From the NCBI RefSeq assembly GCF_900107685.1, contig NZ_FNRQ01000005.1:310001-374000 (forward strand): DNA of 64,000 bases, read 5' to 3'. The notes below the pieces were generated by a model that saw nothing but the letters and a program-made list of their open reading frames with translations, ran no database searches and was not told the origin of the DNA. The stretch comes from Paraburkholderia sartisoli. GTDB lineage: Bacteria > Pseudomonadota > Gammaproteobacteria > Burkholderiales > Burkholderiaceae. A program made the position numbers and the translations under genes. This document shows, piece by piece, positions 8,355 through 16,593 of the stretch; position 1 is the stretch's first letter; the number at the start of each line of letters is the position of its first letter.

Positions 8355-10403
8355 TTGAACATTCGTAAATTTGTCGGCGCAACGAGTCGTGACGCGCTGC
8401 GTCTCGTTCGTGAAGCACTGGGCTCCGATGCAGTCGTCCTGTCGAATCGCACGATCGAAGACGGCACGGTCGAAATCGTCGCGCTCGCCGACAGCGATCT
8501 CGCCGCGATTTCTCCCGCGCAGCGAGCCGCCGTTGGCTTCGGTTCCGGTGCGTCGTCCGGCGCCGGCAATAGTGGTAACGGCAACTTCGGCCACGGACTG
8601 AATGGCGGCGCGGAACATTCTGGCGCGAACACCGGTTCCGGCACGGCCGGCAACGCCACGATGAGCACCGGCTTCGGCGGTGCGCCGGCTTCGCGTCCGG
8701 CGGCGATGCCGTCGATGTACGCGAATCCGTACGCGAGCGACATGCCGGACGTGTTCTCCTCGGTGTTCGGCGCGAGTCCGGAAGCCGGTGCAGGCGTGGA
8801 GCGCGCGGCTGCGCCGGTCAGCGAAACCGGATCGAACGACAGCAGCACGATGACAGGCCACGCGGGGGACGCCACGTCCAGCGCGCGCACGACCGATGAC
8901 GCCCGTGTCGAGATCCGTTCCGAAGCGCGACACGACAACCGTCTGGATGCGCGCGCCGACAGCCGCGCTCCAGGACGCCCGGAAAGCCGCATCGACGCAC
9001 GTGCCGAGATGCCCACGCCGCCGTCCGTCATGACGCCGCTGCCGGCAATCGCCGAGACGCCGGGGCGTCAACGCACGATGGTCGAAACGAACCCCTGGCT
9101 GATCGATCACGCGCGCCGCATCGCGGCGACGGATGTCGCGCACACCGCGAAGCCGGTGCTGACGCCGGCTGCCGCGATGGCGCGCGGCCTCGGCGCACCG
9201 GTCGACATGCTGGCTGCAATCGACGATCCGGCCACGCCCGACTGGGCGCGCGAAGCCGCCGAACTCGCGGCACGCCGCGCCGCGCGCCACGCCGTGCCGG
9301 CCCAGGCCGACGTGAAGACCAGCGCGAAGGCCGGTGCGAAGGCCGGTGCGAATCCGCTCGCCGGCCTGCCACCGGGCGCGGCGGCTGCCGTGACCGACGG
9401 CATCAAGGCGCGCATGGAGCAGATCGTCAACGAAACGGTGATGAACGAACTCGCGTCGATCCGCGGCATGATGGAAGAGCAGTTCACCGGCCTGCTGTGG
9501 GCCGACCGTCAGCGCCGCAGCCCGACGCACGCCGCGCTGACGCGGCATCTGTTCGCCGCCGGCTTCTCGGCGCAGCTCGTGAAGATGGTGGTCGAGAACC
9601 TGCCGGCGGTCGACAGCATGGACGCCGGCATGGAATGGGTGCATTCGGTGCTCGGCGCGAACCTGCCGGTGATCGAAAACGAAGACGCGCTGATGGAGCG
9701 CGGCGGCGTGTTCGCGCTGATGGGCCCGACGGGCGTCGGCAAGACGACCACGACGGCGAAGCTCGCGGCGCGTTGCGTGATGCGCTTCGGCGCGAGCAAG
9801 GTGGCGCTGCTGACGACCGACAGCTACCGGATCGGCGGCCACGAACAGCTGCGCATTTTCGGCAAGATCCTCGGCGTCTCGGTGCATGCGGTGAAGGACG
9901 GCGCGGACCTGCAACTCGCGCTCAACGAACTGCGCAACAAGCACATCGTGCTGATCGACACGATCGGCATGAGCCAGCGCGACCGGTCGGTATCGGACCA
10001 GATCGCGATGCTGTGCGGCACGGGCCAGCCGGTGCAACGTTTGCTGTTGCTGAACGCGACGAGCCACGGCGACACGCTCAACGAAGTGGTGCAGGCCTAC
10101 CAGCAGTCGCCGGATAACCAGGCGCTCGCCGGCTGCATCCTCACGAAGCTTGATGAAGCGACGAATCTTGGCAGCGTGCTCGACACGGTGATCCGCTACA
10201 AGCTGCCGGTGCACTACGTGTCGACCGGGCAGAAGGTGCCGGAGAACCTCTACGTCGCGACGAAGAAATTCCTGATCAAAAGCGCGTTCTGCATTCCGCG
10301 CGACGGTTCCCCGTTCGTGCCGCAGGACGACGATGTCCCCGCGCTGCTCTCGGCACTGTCGGCGCGTTCGACGGCCGACCTGCACGAGGTTCGCTTTGGA
10401 TAA
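8355..10403 (+). CDS. flhF: FlhF, SRP-family GTPase for flagellar placement
   Basis: Places new flagella at the cell pole or sets their number in many polar flagellates. The start is TTG at 8355, 6 nt after GGGAG, giving the expected N-terminus (LNIRKFVG, RLVREALG). Residues 60-340 are a long low-complexity linker rich in Gly, Ala and Arg, longer than usual. The SRP-GTPase NG domain follows, with P-loop GPTGVGKTT near residue 460, the DTIGM motif, and TKLDEA for guanine recognition. 682 residues in total. It overlaps flhG by 8 nt. Confidence 0.95.
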   Translation: MNIRKFVGATSRDALRLVREALGSDAVVLSNRTIEDGTVEIVALADSDLAAISPAQRAAVGFGSGASSGAGNSGNGNFGHGLNGGAEHSGANTGSGTAGNATMSTGFGGAPASRPAAMPSMYANPYASDMPDVFSSVFGASPEAGAGVERAAAPVSETGSNDSSTMTGHAGDATSSARTTDDARVEIRSEARHDNRLDARADSRAPGRPESRIDARAEMPTPPSVMTPLPAIAETPGRQRTMVETNPWLIDHARRIAATDVAHTAKPVLTPAAAMARGLGAPVDMLAAIDDPATPDWAREAAELAARRAARHAVPAQADVKTSAKAGAKAGANPLAGLPPGAAAAVTDGIKARMEQIVNETVMNELASIRGMMEEQFTGLLWADRQRRSPTHAALTRHLFAAGFSAQLVKMVVENLPAVDSMDAGMEWVHSVLGANLPVIENEDALMERGGVFALMGPTGVGKTTTTAKLAARCVMRFGASKVALLTTDSYRIGGHEQLRIFGKILGVSVHAVKDGADLQLALNELRNKHIVLIDTIGMSQRDRSVSDQIAMLCGTGQPVQRLLLLNATSHGDTLNEVVQAYQQSPDNQALAGCILTKLDEATNLGSVLDTVIRYKLPVHYVSTGQKVPENLYVATKKFLIKSAFCIPRDGSPFVPQDDDVPALLSALSARSTADLHEVRFG

Positions 10404-11262
10404 GTTCGTGCTCGACCAGGCGGAAGGCTTGCGCCGTCTGCTCAACCGGTCCGCGCGGGTCGTCGCGGTGACGGGCGGCTCGCCCGGTGTCGGTTGCACG
10501 ACCGCGGTGGTGAATCTCGCGGCCGCGCTCGCGGAACTCGGCCGCGACGTACTGGTGATCGACGAGCGGTTTGGCAAGAACTCGGTGAACGGCATGCTCG
10601 GCGGCGTGCGCGGCGCGGGCAACTTCACGGCGGTCGTGCGCGGCGAGATGACGCTCGCGCAGGCCGTCGGCCGCCACGAGCTGGGCTTTGGCGTGCTCGT
10701 CGCCTCGCGCGGCAACCGCGAAGGCTGCACACCGGAACAGCTGGCGCTGCTGCTCACCGGACCGGCCGACGTCGTGCTGATCGACGCGGAACTCGACCGC
10801 GACGGCGCGCTGTCGCCGCTCGCGATGCAGGCCAACGACGTCCTGATTGTCACGCGCATCGACGCGCAGGCGATCACCGACGCGTACGCGTGCATGAAGC
10901 GTCTGCATTTCGCGCACGCGATCCCGCAGTTCCGGGTGCTGGTGAATCGCGTCCAGAGCGCGGCGGACGCGCACAGCACGTTCGACAATCTGGCGGGCGT
11001 CGCCGGGCGGTATCTGACCGTCGCGCTGGAAAACGCAGGGTGCGTGACGGCCGACCCGCGCATGACGCGGGCCGTGGAGCTGTCGCGCTGCGTCGTCGAT
11101 GCGTTTCCGTCGACGCCCGCTGCGCGCGACTTCCGGAAGGTCGCGGGAGAACTGCAGTACTGGCCGATGCGGCCAGCGATGTCGTCGCGGATGCCCGGGG
11201 TGGCTTCCGCGACAGTAACAGCGGCGAAACACGCCGACCAACCGTCTGCGCAGCACGCCTGA
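10396..11262 (+). CDS. flhG: FlhG (YlxH/MinD-like) flagellar number regulator with degenerate P-loop
   Basis: Partner of FlhF in controlling flagellar number. The TTG at 10396, inside the end of flhF, gives an N-terminus with the DQAEGLR motif that stimulates FlhF GTPase in characterised homologues. The MinD-type fold follows, but the deviant Walker A reads GGSPGVGCTT: both signature lysines are replaced, by Ser and Cys. The usual Asp-rich switch sequences are also altered (DERFGKNS). It may keep the FlhF-activating role without normal ATP-driven cycling. 288 residues; coupled to flhF upstream and followed by fliA 27 nt later. Confidence 0.88.
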   Translation: MDKFVLDQAEGLRRLLNRSARVVAVTGGSPGVGCTTAVVNLAAALAELGRDVLVIDERFGKNSVNGMLGGVRGAGNFTAVVRGEMTLAQAVGRHELGFGVLVASRGNREGCTPEQLALLLTGPADVVLIDAELDRDGALSPLAMQANDVLIVTRIDAQAITDAYACMKRLHFAHAIPQFRVLVNRVQSAADAHSTFDNLAGVAGRYLTVALENAGCVTADPRMTRAVELSRCVVDAFPSTPAARDFRKVAGELQYWPMRPAMSSRMPGVASATVTAAKHADQPSAQHA

Positions 11263-11289
11263 CGGGCGAAGCGCGGAGACAAGGGGAGC

Positions 11290-12027
11290 ATGATGTACAA
11301 CGCTCAGGGAAAGATCTCCCAGGCCGACGTCCTGGCAAAATACGCACCGCTGGTGCGGCGCCTCGGCCTGCAGCTCGTCGCCAAGATGCCGGCGAGCGTG
11401 GATCTCGACGACCTGATTCAGGCCGGCATGATCGGCCTGCTGGATGCGGCGAGCCGGTACAAGGAAGATCAGGGCGCGCAGTTCGAAACCTACGCCAGCC
11501 AGCGGATTCGCGGCGCGATGCTCGACGAGCTGCGCAGCAACGACTGGCTGCCGCGCAGCCTGCGCCGCACGTCGCGCGAGGTGGAAACGGCCGTGCATAA
11601 AGTGGAGCAGCATCTGGGCCGCTCGGCGAGCGAAACCGAGATCGCCGATCACCTCAAGATGCCGCTCGACGAATATCAGGCGATGCTGCAGGACCTGCAC
11701 GGCAGCCAGCTGATCTATTACGAAGACTTCGACCGCTCCGCCGACGACGAGCCGTTTCTCGACCGTTACTGTGTCGACCATTCGGACCCGCTGTCGGCGC
11801 TGCTCGACGACAGCCTGCGCTCGGCGCTGGTCGAAGCGATCGACCGTCTGCCGGAACGCGAAAAGCTGCTGATGTCGCTGTACTACGAGCGCGGGCTGAA
11901 CCTGCGGGAAATCGGTGCGGTGATGGAAGTCAGCGAATCGCGGGTGTGCCAGCTGCACAGCCAGGCGGTTGCGCGACTGCGCACGCGGCTGCGGGAAATG
12001 GCGTGGGCTGGAGCTGAGGCGGGTTGA
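11290..12027 (+). CDS. fliA: FliA, flagellar sigma-28 factor
   Basis: Directs RNA polymerase to late flagellar and chemotaxis promoters. Region 2 is at residues 10-100 (DLIQAGMIGLLDA, FETYASQRIRGAMLDELR) and the region 4 helix-turn-helix is near residues 190-235 (LREIGAVMEVSESRVCQLH). 245 residues, typical length. The start is ATG 11290 or the adjacent ATG 11293, with AAGGGGAG just upstream. Its antagonist FlgM is encoded convergently about 700 bp downstream, and four FliA-type promoters occur in the window. Confidence 0.97.
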   Translation: MMYNAQGKISQADVLAKYAPLVRRLGLQLVAKMPASVDLDDLIQAGMIGLLDAASRYKEDQGAQFETYASQRIRGAMLDELRSNDWLPRSLRRTSREVETAVHKVEQHLGRSASETEIADHLKMPLDEYQAMLQDLHGSQLIYYEDFDRSADDEPFLDRYCVDHSDPLSALLDDSLRSALVEAIDRLPEREKLLMSLYYERGLNLREIGAVMEVSESRVCQLHSQAVARLRTRLREMAWAGAEAG

Positions 12028-12068
12028 TATCGGCGGGCATGGCGATATCGGTACCCATCGCAAGATGA

Positions 12069-12099
12069 AACGCGGCGCTCAAGGCGCCGCGTTGTTTTT
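12069..12099 (+). terminator. Intrinsic terminator after fliA
   Basis: AACGCGGCGC at 12069-12078 pairs with GCGCCGCGTT at 12084-12093 around a 5-nt loop, followed by a run of Ts. It separates fliA from the convergent flgN. Confidence 0.85.
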
Positions 12100-12153
12100 T
12101 CTGCGTGAGATTCAGGAAGCGATACGGACCGCGTGGCTTGCCTGAAGCCGGTT

Positions 12154-12603
12154 TTAAAGCCCGCTGTTCACCGGAATCCGTCCGTCCGGGCCATAGAACC
12201 CGACGCGTTCGGTGGTGACGGCGACGTTGAGCGCTTCGAGCGCGCGCTGGTTGTAATCCATCCGCGTGCGGATCAGCGAGCCGTTCAGGGTGTTCGAGCG
12301 GCGCGCGCGTTCCGCGGCCTTTTGCAGCAGCGACCATTGCGCGGCCAGCCGCGCATCGCTGTCCGCGGCCAGTTCCATCCCCTGCCAGCCGGCCGGATAG
12401 CCGAGCTCGGCCAGTTGCGCGTCGCGCAATTGTTCCAGCGTGGAGAGCTTGCCGACCAGTTCGGTTTTCTTTTCGACGATCGGCGGGAGCGTTTCGAGGG
12501 GCTCAACCGCCGTGAGTGCCTTTTCTTCCAGGGCGAGAACCGAGGCAAAGGCTTCGACGGTCGAATATTCGTCGATGACAGTAGAAAGCAGGGCGTCGTT
12601 CAT
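12154..12603 (-). CDS. flgN: FlgN, export chaperone for hook-junction proteins
   Basis: Cytoplasmic chaperone of FlgK and FlgL (encoded at 23834 and 25846). 149 residues, predicted helical throughout (LLSTVIDEY, LEEKALTA, KKTELVGKLSTLEQLR), as expected of the coiled FlgN family. A YGPDGRI segment near the C-terminus is typical of the group. The start is ATG at 12603, preceded in frame by a GTG. It follows flgM by 95 nt on the same strand and is probably co-transcribed from the FliA-type promoter at 13090-13117. Confidence 0.9.
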   Translation of the reverse strand: MNDALLSTVIDEYSTVEAFASVLALEEKALTAVEPLETLPPIVEKKTELVGKLSTLEQLRDAQLAELGYPAGWQGMELAADSDARLAAQWSLLQKAAERARRSNTLNGSLIRTRMDYNQRALEALNVAVTTERVGFYGPDGRIPVNSGL

Positions 12604-12698
12604 CACAACTCGCTAGACACGCTGGTCCGTGCGTTGCACGCGGACCCAGTTTGACAAATGCCGCCCGGCACGAGGCGCACCCTGCACGGGTGCGTCGA

Positions 12699-13061
12699 TC
12701 AGTTGCCGGTCGACGGACTCTTCTGTTGCAACAGGCTGCGCGCCGTTTCCAGCACGCCATCGGCAATCTTGCCGGTATCGATCTTCAGCGACCCGTCCTT
12801 GATCCCCTGACGGATCGACTCGATGTTCGCCGTGTCGATGTCAGCCGAGCCAGAGGCCGCAAGGCTGTGCAGATGCGCGGCCAGTCCCGACAGGCTGACG
12901 CTCGCGTCGCCCGACGCGCTACCCGCGGCGCTGCCTGCCGCCGACGCAGCCGTTGCGCCCGCGCCCGCGTTTGCCGGAGCGGCGTCACCGCCTTGCTGCG
13001 TACGCTGCGCGGCGTCTTTCAACGTCGACAGACCTGAACTAGATGTGGAATCGACTTTCAC
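12699..13061 (-). CDS. flgM: FlgM, anti-sigma-28 factor
   Basis: Binds and inhibits FliA until it is exported through the finished hook-basal body, which then releases late gene expression. 120 residues from the GTG at 13061, about 8 nt after AGGAAG. The N-terminal half is Ala/Gly/Ser-rich and probably disordered. The C-terminal half (IRQGIKDGSLKIDTGKIAD and following helix) is the sigma-binding part. An upstream reading of 50 extra codons would cross its own promoter and is rejected. Confidence 0.93.
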   Translation of the reverse strand: MKVDSTSSSGLSTLKDAAQRTQQGGDAAPANAGAGATAASAAGSAAGSASGDASVSLSGLAAHLHSLAASGSADIDTANIESIRQGIKDGSLKIDTGKIADGVLETARSLLQQKSPSTGN

Positions 13062-13089
13062 GATTGGCTTCCTGAACGATTTGAGTCTA

Positions 13090-13117
13090 ATAACGGCATT
13101 CACGAATCGAAACTTTA
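13090..13117 (-). promoter_or_regulatory. FliA (sigma-28)-type promoter for flgM-flgN
   Basis: On the minus strand, TAAAGTTT (13117-13110), 12 nt, then GCCGTTAT (13097-13090). The consensus is TAAAGTTT, 11 nt, GCCGATAA. It lies 29 nt before the FlgM start, consistent with autogenous control of the anti-sigma factor by FliA. Confidence 0.65.
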
Positions 13118-13215
13118 GCTCAATCGATACCGCCCGCTTCCGGTCTTCTTCCTGTCTGCACGGCACGCGCGGCGCGCCGGTGCCGCGCCATCTCGCCCCA
13201 TCCCGCCCCAAAAAA

Positions 13216-14571
13216 CTAGAGCTGGATCTCGACGGTTCCCCCGTTTTTCACGATTCCCTGGATCACCTGGCCACTGGACGTCTTCACCCGCACCGGCTGG
13301 CCGGGCGCCGCGTTGTTCATTGCGCTGCCTTCGGCCGAAATCGCAAAACCCTGACCTTGCGCGACCACTTTCACGGTCTGGCCGATCGTCACCGACGACG
13401 CGCTCTTCAGCATGTCCAGACGCAGCGGCAGGCCGGCGGACACGCGCATCGTGGTGGCCGAGCCGACCGCCTGCGACGGATCGGTCACGACCGCCTGCGG
13501 CAGCATCGTCAGATCGCCTTCACGGGCGACGAGGTCGGCGGCGGAAAGCGTCTCGCCGGGATTCATCGGGCGCGAGGCCACGTAATAGGTGCCATGCACG
13601 GTGATGCGCGCCTGCATGTACATCGTCCACGGACGTGCGCCGGCACAGCGCACGCCGACGGTCGTGCGGCCCCAGAGGCGCGTGCCGGTCGGCATGAACG
13701 GTTCGAGCGTCGTGCAGGCGGCGAGCCCGCGCGGGAACACCGGCGCGATCGTGATCTCGACCTTGCCCGGCAGGCCGACGACCTGCTGCTGGAGGAATGC
13801 GAGCGCGGCGCGGCGGACCACTTCGCCGTCCTGCTGGCCGGCGGGAACGGGCGGCGCGGCTTGTGCGGCCTGACTGGCTTGCACGGGCTGAACGACCTGC
13901 GGCGCGGCGGCCTGTGTCTTCGGTTGCGAAGCGGGTACGCCGCGCGCCGCTGTGTAAGCGCCCACGGCACGCGTCGCGTTGCCAGTGCCTGCGCCTAGTT
14001 GAGGCGGCTCGCCGCGCGATGCGAGCGTATCGAATCCAGCGGCGGCATTGCCGGCGGGCGGGTTCACCGTGACGGGTTGTGCCGGCGCGGCCATGCGCAC
14101 GGCGGCCGGTTGCGCGGGCGTAACGACAACCGGCATCACTTCGCGCGTGGCGGGCTGCATGCTGACGCGCATCATGCCTTGCGCCGGCGTGGCAGCGGGC
14201 GCTTCGCCCGCGCCCGGAATGACGATCGCGCCATCCGCATGGGCTGCGCTGGCGAACCGGTCGGTGTTGTTGCCATCGTTCGATGATGCGAGGCCAGCCG
14301 GCGTCCGGGTTGCACCCATCGCCGCGCGCTGCGCCGCTGCCGTGGGCACCGGCGCATCCATGCGTTCGGCCATTGCCGCGAGCGCGCCCGGATTCGTCTC
14401 GGCGGGGCCCGCGATCACGATCGGGCCGCCGGCGTCCTCCGCGGATGCGGACGAAGGCAACGCCACGCCGGCAGCACCAACGGCGAGCACGAGCCACGCC
14501 GCCAGCGTCCGCGCGGTACGCGCACCGGCGCGGCGCGCGGTGTGCGGGAGAACGGAAGCGGGCAGGGACAT
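13216..14571 (-). CDS. flgA: FlgA, P-ring assembly chaperone, with long N-terminal extension
   Basis: Periplasmic chaperone for FlgI polymerisation. The signal peptide runs to about residue 44 (ends SSASAEDAG). The recognisable FlgA part is the last 200 residues: a first half with two cysteines (LAACTTLEP, GVRCAGARP) and a SAF-type domain (YYVASRPMNPGE, LVAREGDL, AGLPLRLDMLK, VRVKTSSGQVIQGIV). At 451 residues it is about twice the enterobacterial length; the extra is an Ala/Pro/Thr-rich, low-complexity region at residues 50-240. It is divergent from flgB with a shared promoter region. Confidence 0.92.
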   Translation of the reverse strand: MSLPASVLPHTARRAGARTARTLAAWLVLAVGAAGVALPSSASAEDAGGPIVIAGPAETNPGALAAMAERMDAPVPTAAAQRAAMGATRTPAGLASSNDGNNTDRFASAAHADGAIVIPGAGEAPAATPAQGMMRVSMQPATREVMPVVVTPAQPAAVRMAAPAQPVTVNPPAGNAAAGFDTLASRGEPPQLGAGTGNATRAVGAYTAARGVPASQPKTQAAAPQVVQPVQASQAAQAAPPVPAGQQDGEVVRRAALAFLQQQVVGLPGKVEITIAPVFPRGLAACTTLEPFMPTGTRLWGRTTVGVRCAGARPWTMYMQARITVHGTYYVASRPMNPGETLSAADLVAREGDLTMLPQAVVTDPSQAVGSATTMRVSAGLPLRLDMLKSASSVTIGQTVKVVAQGQGFAISAEGSAMNNAAPGQPVRVKTSSGQVIQGIVKNGGTVEIQL

Positions 14572-14607
14572 GGTGTTTCTCCATCGGAATGCATTGGTAC
14601 GAATCGC

Positions 14608-14647
14608 ATTCTAGAGAGCGGCCCTCTCAGGCAAACGTTGAATAGAG
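14608..14647 (-). promoter_or_regulatory. Shared flagellar promoter box upstream of flgA
   Basis: On the minus strand, CTCTATTC starts at 14647 and AGAAT starts at 14612, 35 nt further. It is the mirror partner of the flgB box only 13 nt away, so one activator complex could serve both directions. Confidence 0.55.
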
Positions 14648-14660
14648 GCCCCCTTCCCCG

Positions 14661-14700
14661 GTTATTCGTCCGATTGCCACCTGGCGCCGGCCCCTAAGAT
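14661..14700 (+). promoter_or_regulatory. Shared flagellar promoter box upstream of flgB
   Basis: GTTATTCG, preceded by CCTTCCCCG, begins at 14661; AAGAT follows at 14696 with the same 35-nt spacing as before flhB and flhF. It would drive the flgB-J operon. Confidence 0.55.
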
Positions 14701-14808
14701 GCATCACATGCAAAAAGGCCTTCATGGTCGCCATCATCGTTCGCCGCGCCTCGCGCAACGCGCACATCGGCCGATCAGGAAGCCCCGGACCGTCATGGGG
14801 AAAGATCA

Positions 14809-15300
14809 ATGCTGGACAAACTCGATGCCGAATTCGCTTTTGGCCGTCAGGCGCTCGACGTGCGCGCCTACCGTCAGGAGCTGCTGTCTTCCAATATCGC
14901 CAACTCCGACACGCCCGGCTACAAGGCGCGCGATATCGATTTTTCGTCGGCGCTTGCCGGCGCGCTGAAAAAGAGCGGCGGCACCGCCCAGGGCGCGTCG
15001 AACAGCTCGACGCTCGCGATGGCGCAACCCGCCGGCGTGACGAGCGGCATGTCGATGGTGTCGACGCAGCCAGGACATCTGCCGGGCAAGCAGACCCTTC
15101 AGGCCACGGGTGGTCCGACCGACGACTTCGGCACGGTCGGGTACCGCATTCCGGCGCAACCGTCGCTCGATGGCAACACCGTCGATCTCGACACGGAACG
15201 CGTGAACTTCGCCGACAACTCGCTGCATTTCGAGTCGGGCATGACAGTGTTGTCGCAACAGATCAAGACCATGCTCTCGGCGATCACGTCGGGCACGTAA
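14809..15300 (+). CDS. flgB: FlgB, proximal rod protein
   Basis: First gene of the rod-hook operon. 163 residues with the rod-family N-terminal motif (ELLSSNIANSDTPGYKARDIDF) near residue 25-45, and the C-terminal helix (FESGMTVLSQQIKTMLSAI) that packs with it. Exported by the flagellar type III system without a signal peptide. The flgB-to-flgC gap is 109 nt, longer than elsewhere in the operon. Confidence 0.96.
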   Translation: MLDKLDAEFAFGRQALDVRAYRQELLSSNIANSDTPGYKARDIDFSSALAGALKKSGGTAQGASNSSTLAMAQPAGVTSGMSMVSTQPGHLPGKQTLQATGGPTDDFGTVGYRIPAQPSLDGNTVDLDTERVNFADNSLHFESGMTVLSQQIKTMLSAITSGT

Positions 15301-15409
15301 GCAGGCGCGCAGGAACATCACGCATTACCGCATCTGATTCGGGTACCGCCAGAAACCACACGCTACGGGATTAATAGCCGGGCACACCGGCAAGAGAGGT
15401 CGAGAAGCC

Positions 15410-15838
15410 ATGCCTTCCCTGATGAATATTTTCAATGTCGCCGGTTCGGCGATGTCCGCCCAGTCGCAGCGGCTCAACGTCACGGCGTCGAATCTCGCGA
15501 ACGCGGACAGCACCACCGGTCCCGACGGCCAGCCGTACAAGGCCAAGCAGGTCGTGTTCGGCGTCAGCCCGATCGCGGGCGGTGCACGCACGCGCTCCGG
15601 CCAGCAGATCGGCGGCGTCCAGGTGACGGGCGTCATCGACGACCCGACGCCGATGAAAACGTCGTACGAACCGGGCAACCCGGCCGCGAACGCCGATGGC
15701 TACGTCACGTTGCCGAACGTCGATCCGGTGCAGGAAATGGTCAACATGATTTCGGCCTCGCGCTCGTATCAGGCCAACGTTGAAACCCTGAATACCGCGA
15801 AACAGCTGATGCTGAAAACGCTAACGATCGGAACCTGA
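15410..15838 (+). CDS. flgC: FlgC, proximal rod protein
   Basis: 142 residues, standard length. The N-terminal rod motif (AQSQRLNVTASNLANADST) and C-terminal SASRSYQANVETLNTAKQL are hallmarks of FlgC. Start ATG 15410. The stop overlaps the ribosome site of flgD (TGAGGAG), so the next gene is tightly coupled. Confidence 0.97.
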   Translation: MPSLMNIFNVAGSAMSAQSQRLNVTASNLANADSTTGPDGQPYKAKQVVFGVSPIAGGARTRSGQQIGGVQVTGVIDDPTPMKTSYEPGNPAANADGYVTLPNVDPVQEMVNMISASRSYQANVETLNTAKQLMLKTLTIGT

Positions 15839-15849
15839 GGAGCATTTCC

Positions 15850-16560
15850 TTGACGACCAACACCACAATCGGCAACAACGGCGCGACCGTGTCGCAGACG
15901 TTGCTGGACACGATGAACGGCACGAACAGTTCGTCTTCCAGTTCGTCCTCGAGCGCGACGAGCGGCTCGGACCTGCAGAACACGTTCCTGCAGCTGCTCA
16001 TCGCGCAGATGAAGAACCAGGATCCGACGAATCCGATGGACAGCTCGCAGATGACTTCGCAGCTGGCCCAGATCAACACCGTGACGGGTATCAGCCAGCT
16101 GAACACGTCGCTCACGTCGCTCTCGACGCAACTGACCGCGGGCCAGCAGACGCAGGCCGCGAACCTGATCGGCTCGACGGTGCTCGCCCCGGGCAACACG
16201 TTCCAGGTGGCAAGCGGCAAGGCGACCGGCTTCGGCGTCACGCTCGCGAACGACGCGTCCGACCTGCAGATCGTCATCAAGAACTCGGCTGGCACGATCG
16301 TCAACACGCTCGACCTCGGCAAGCAGTCGGCGGGCACGGTGCCGGTGGGCTGGACGCCAATCGACAAGTCGGGCAACGCACTGCCGGACGGCACCTACAC
16401 GATTTCCGCGACCGGCACGGTCGGCGGCAAGGCCGCGACGGCGACGACGCTGTCCGCCGGCACGGTTCAGGGCGTGATCAAACAGAAGGACGGCACGGCG
16501 GGTCTCGTGCTGTCGACAGGCAGCACGGTCGGACTGACCACCATTGCGGCCATCATCTAA
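15850..16560 (+). CDS. flgD: FlgD, hook-capping scaffold
   Basis: Caps the growing hook and is later discarded. The start is TTG at 15850, served by GAGGAG at the end of flgC. A Ser-rich segment precedes the conserved N-terminal motif (DLQNTFLQLLIAQMKNQDPTNPMD) near residues 40-65, followed by the two beta-domains including a FLG_Ig-like part (LGKQSAGTVPVGWTPIDKSG). 236 residues, full length. Confidence 0.95.
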   Translation: MTTNTTIGNNGATVSQTLLDTMNGTNSSSSSSSSSATSGSDLQNTFLQLLIAQMKNQDPTNPMDSSQMTSQLAQINTVTGISQLNTSLTSLSTQLTAGQQTQAANLIGSTVLAPGNTFQVASGKATGFGVTLANDASDLQIVIKNSAGTIVNTLDLGKQSAGTVPVGWTPIDKSGNALPDGTYTISATGTVGGKAATATTLSAGTVQGVIKQKDGTAGLVLSTGSTVGLTTIAAII

Positions 16561-16593
16561 CTGCATCCAGATACTTCAGATACGGAGACCGTC

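Noticed and set aside
8349..11300. A 983-codon minus-strand frame opposite flhF and flhG
   Set aside because: Antisense shadow of two clear genes with no recognisable domain.
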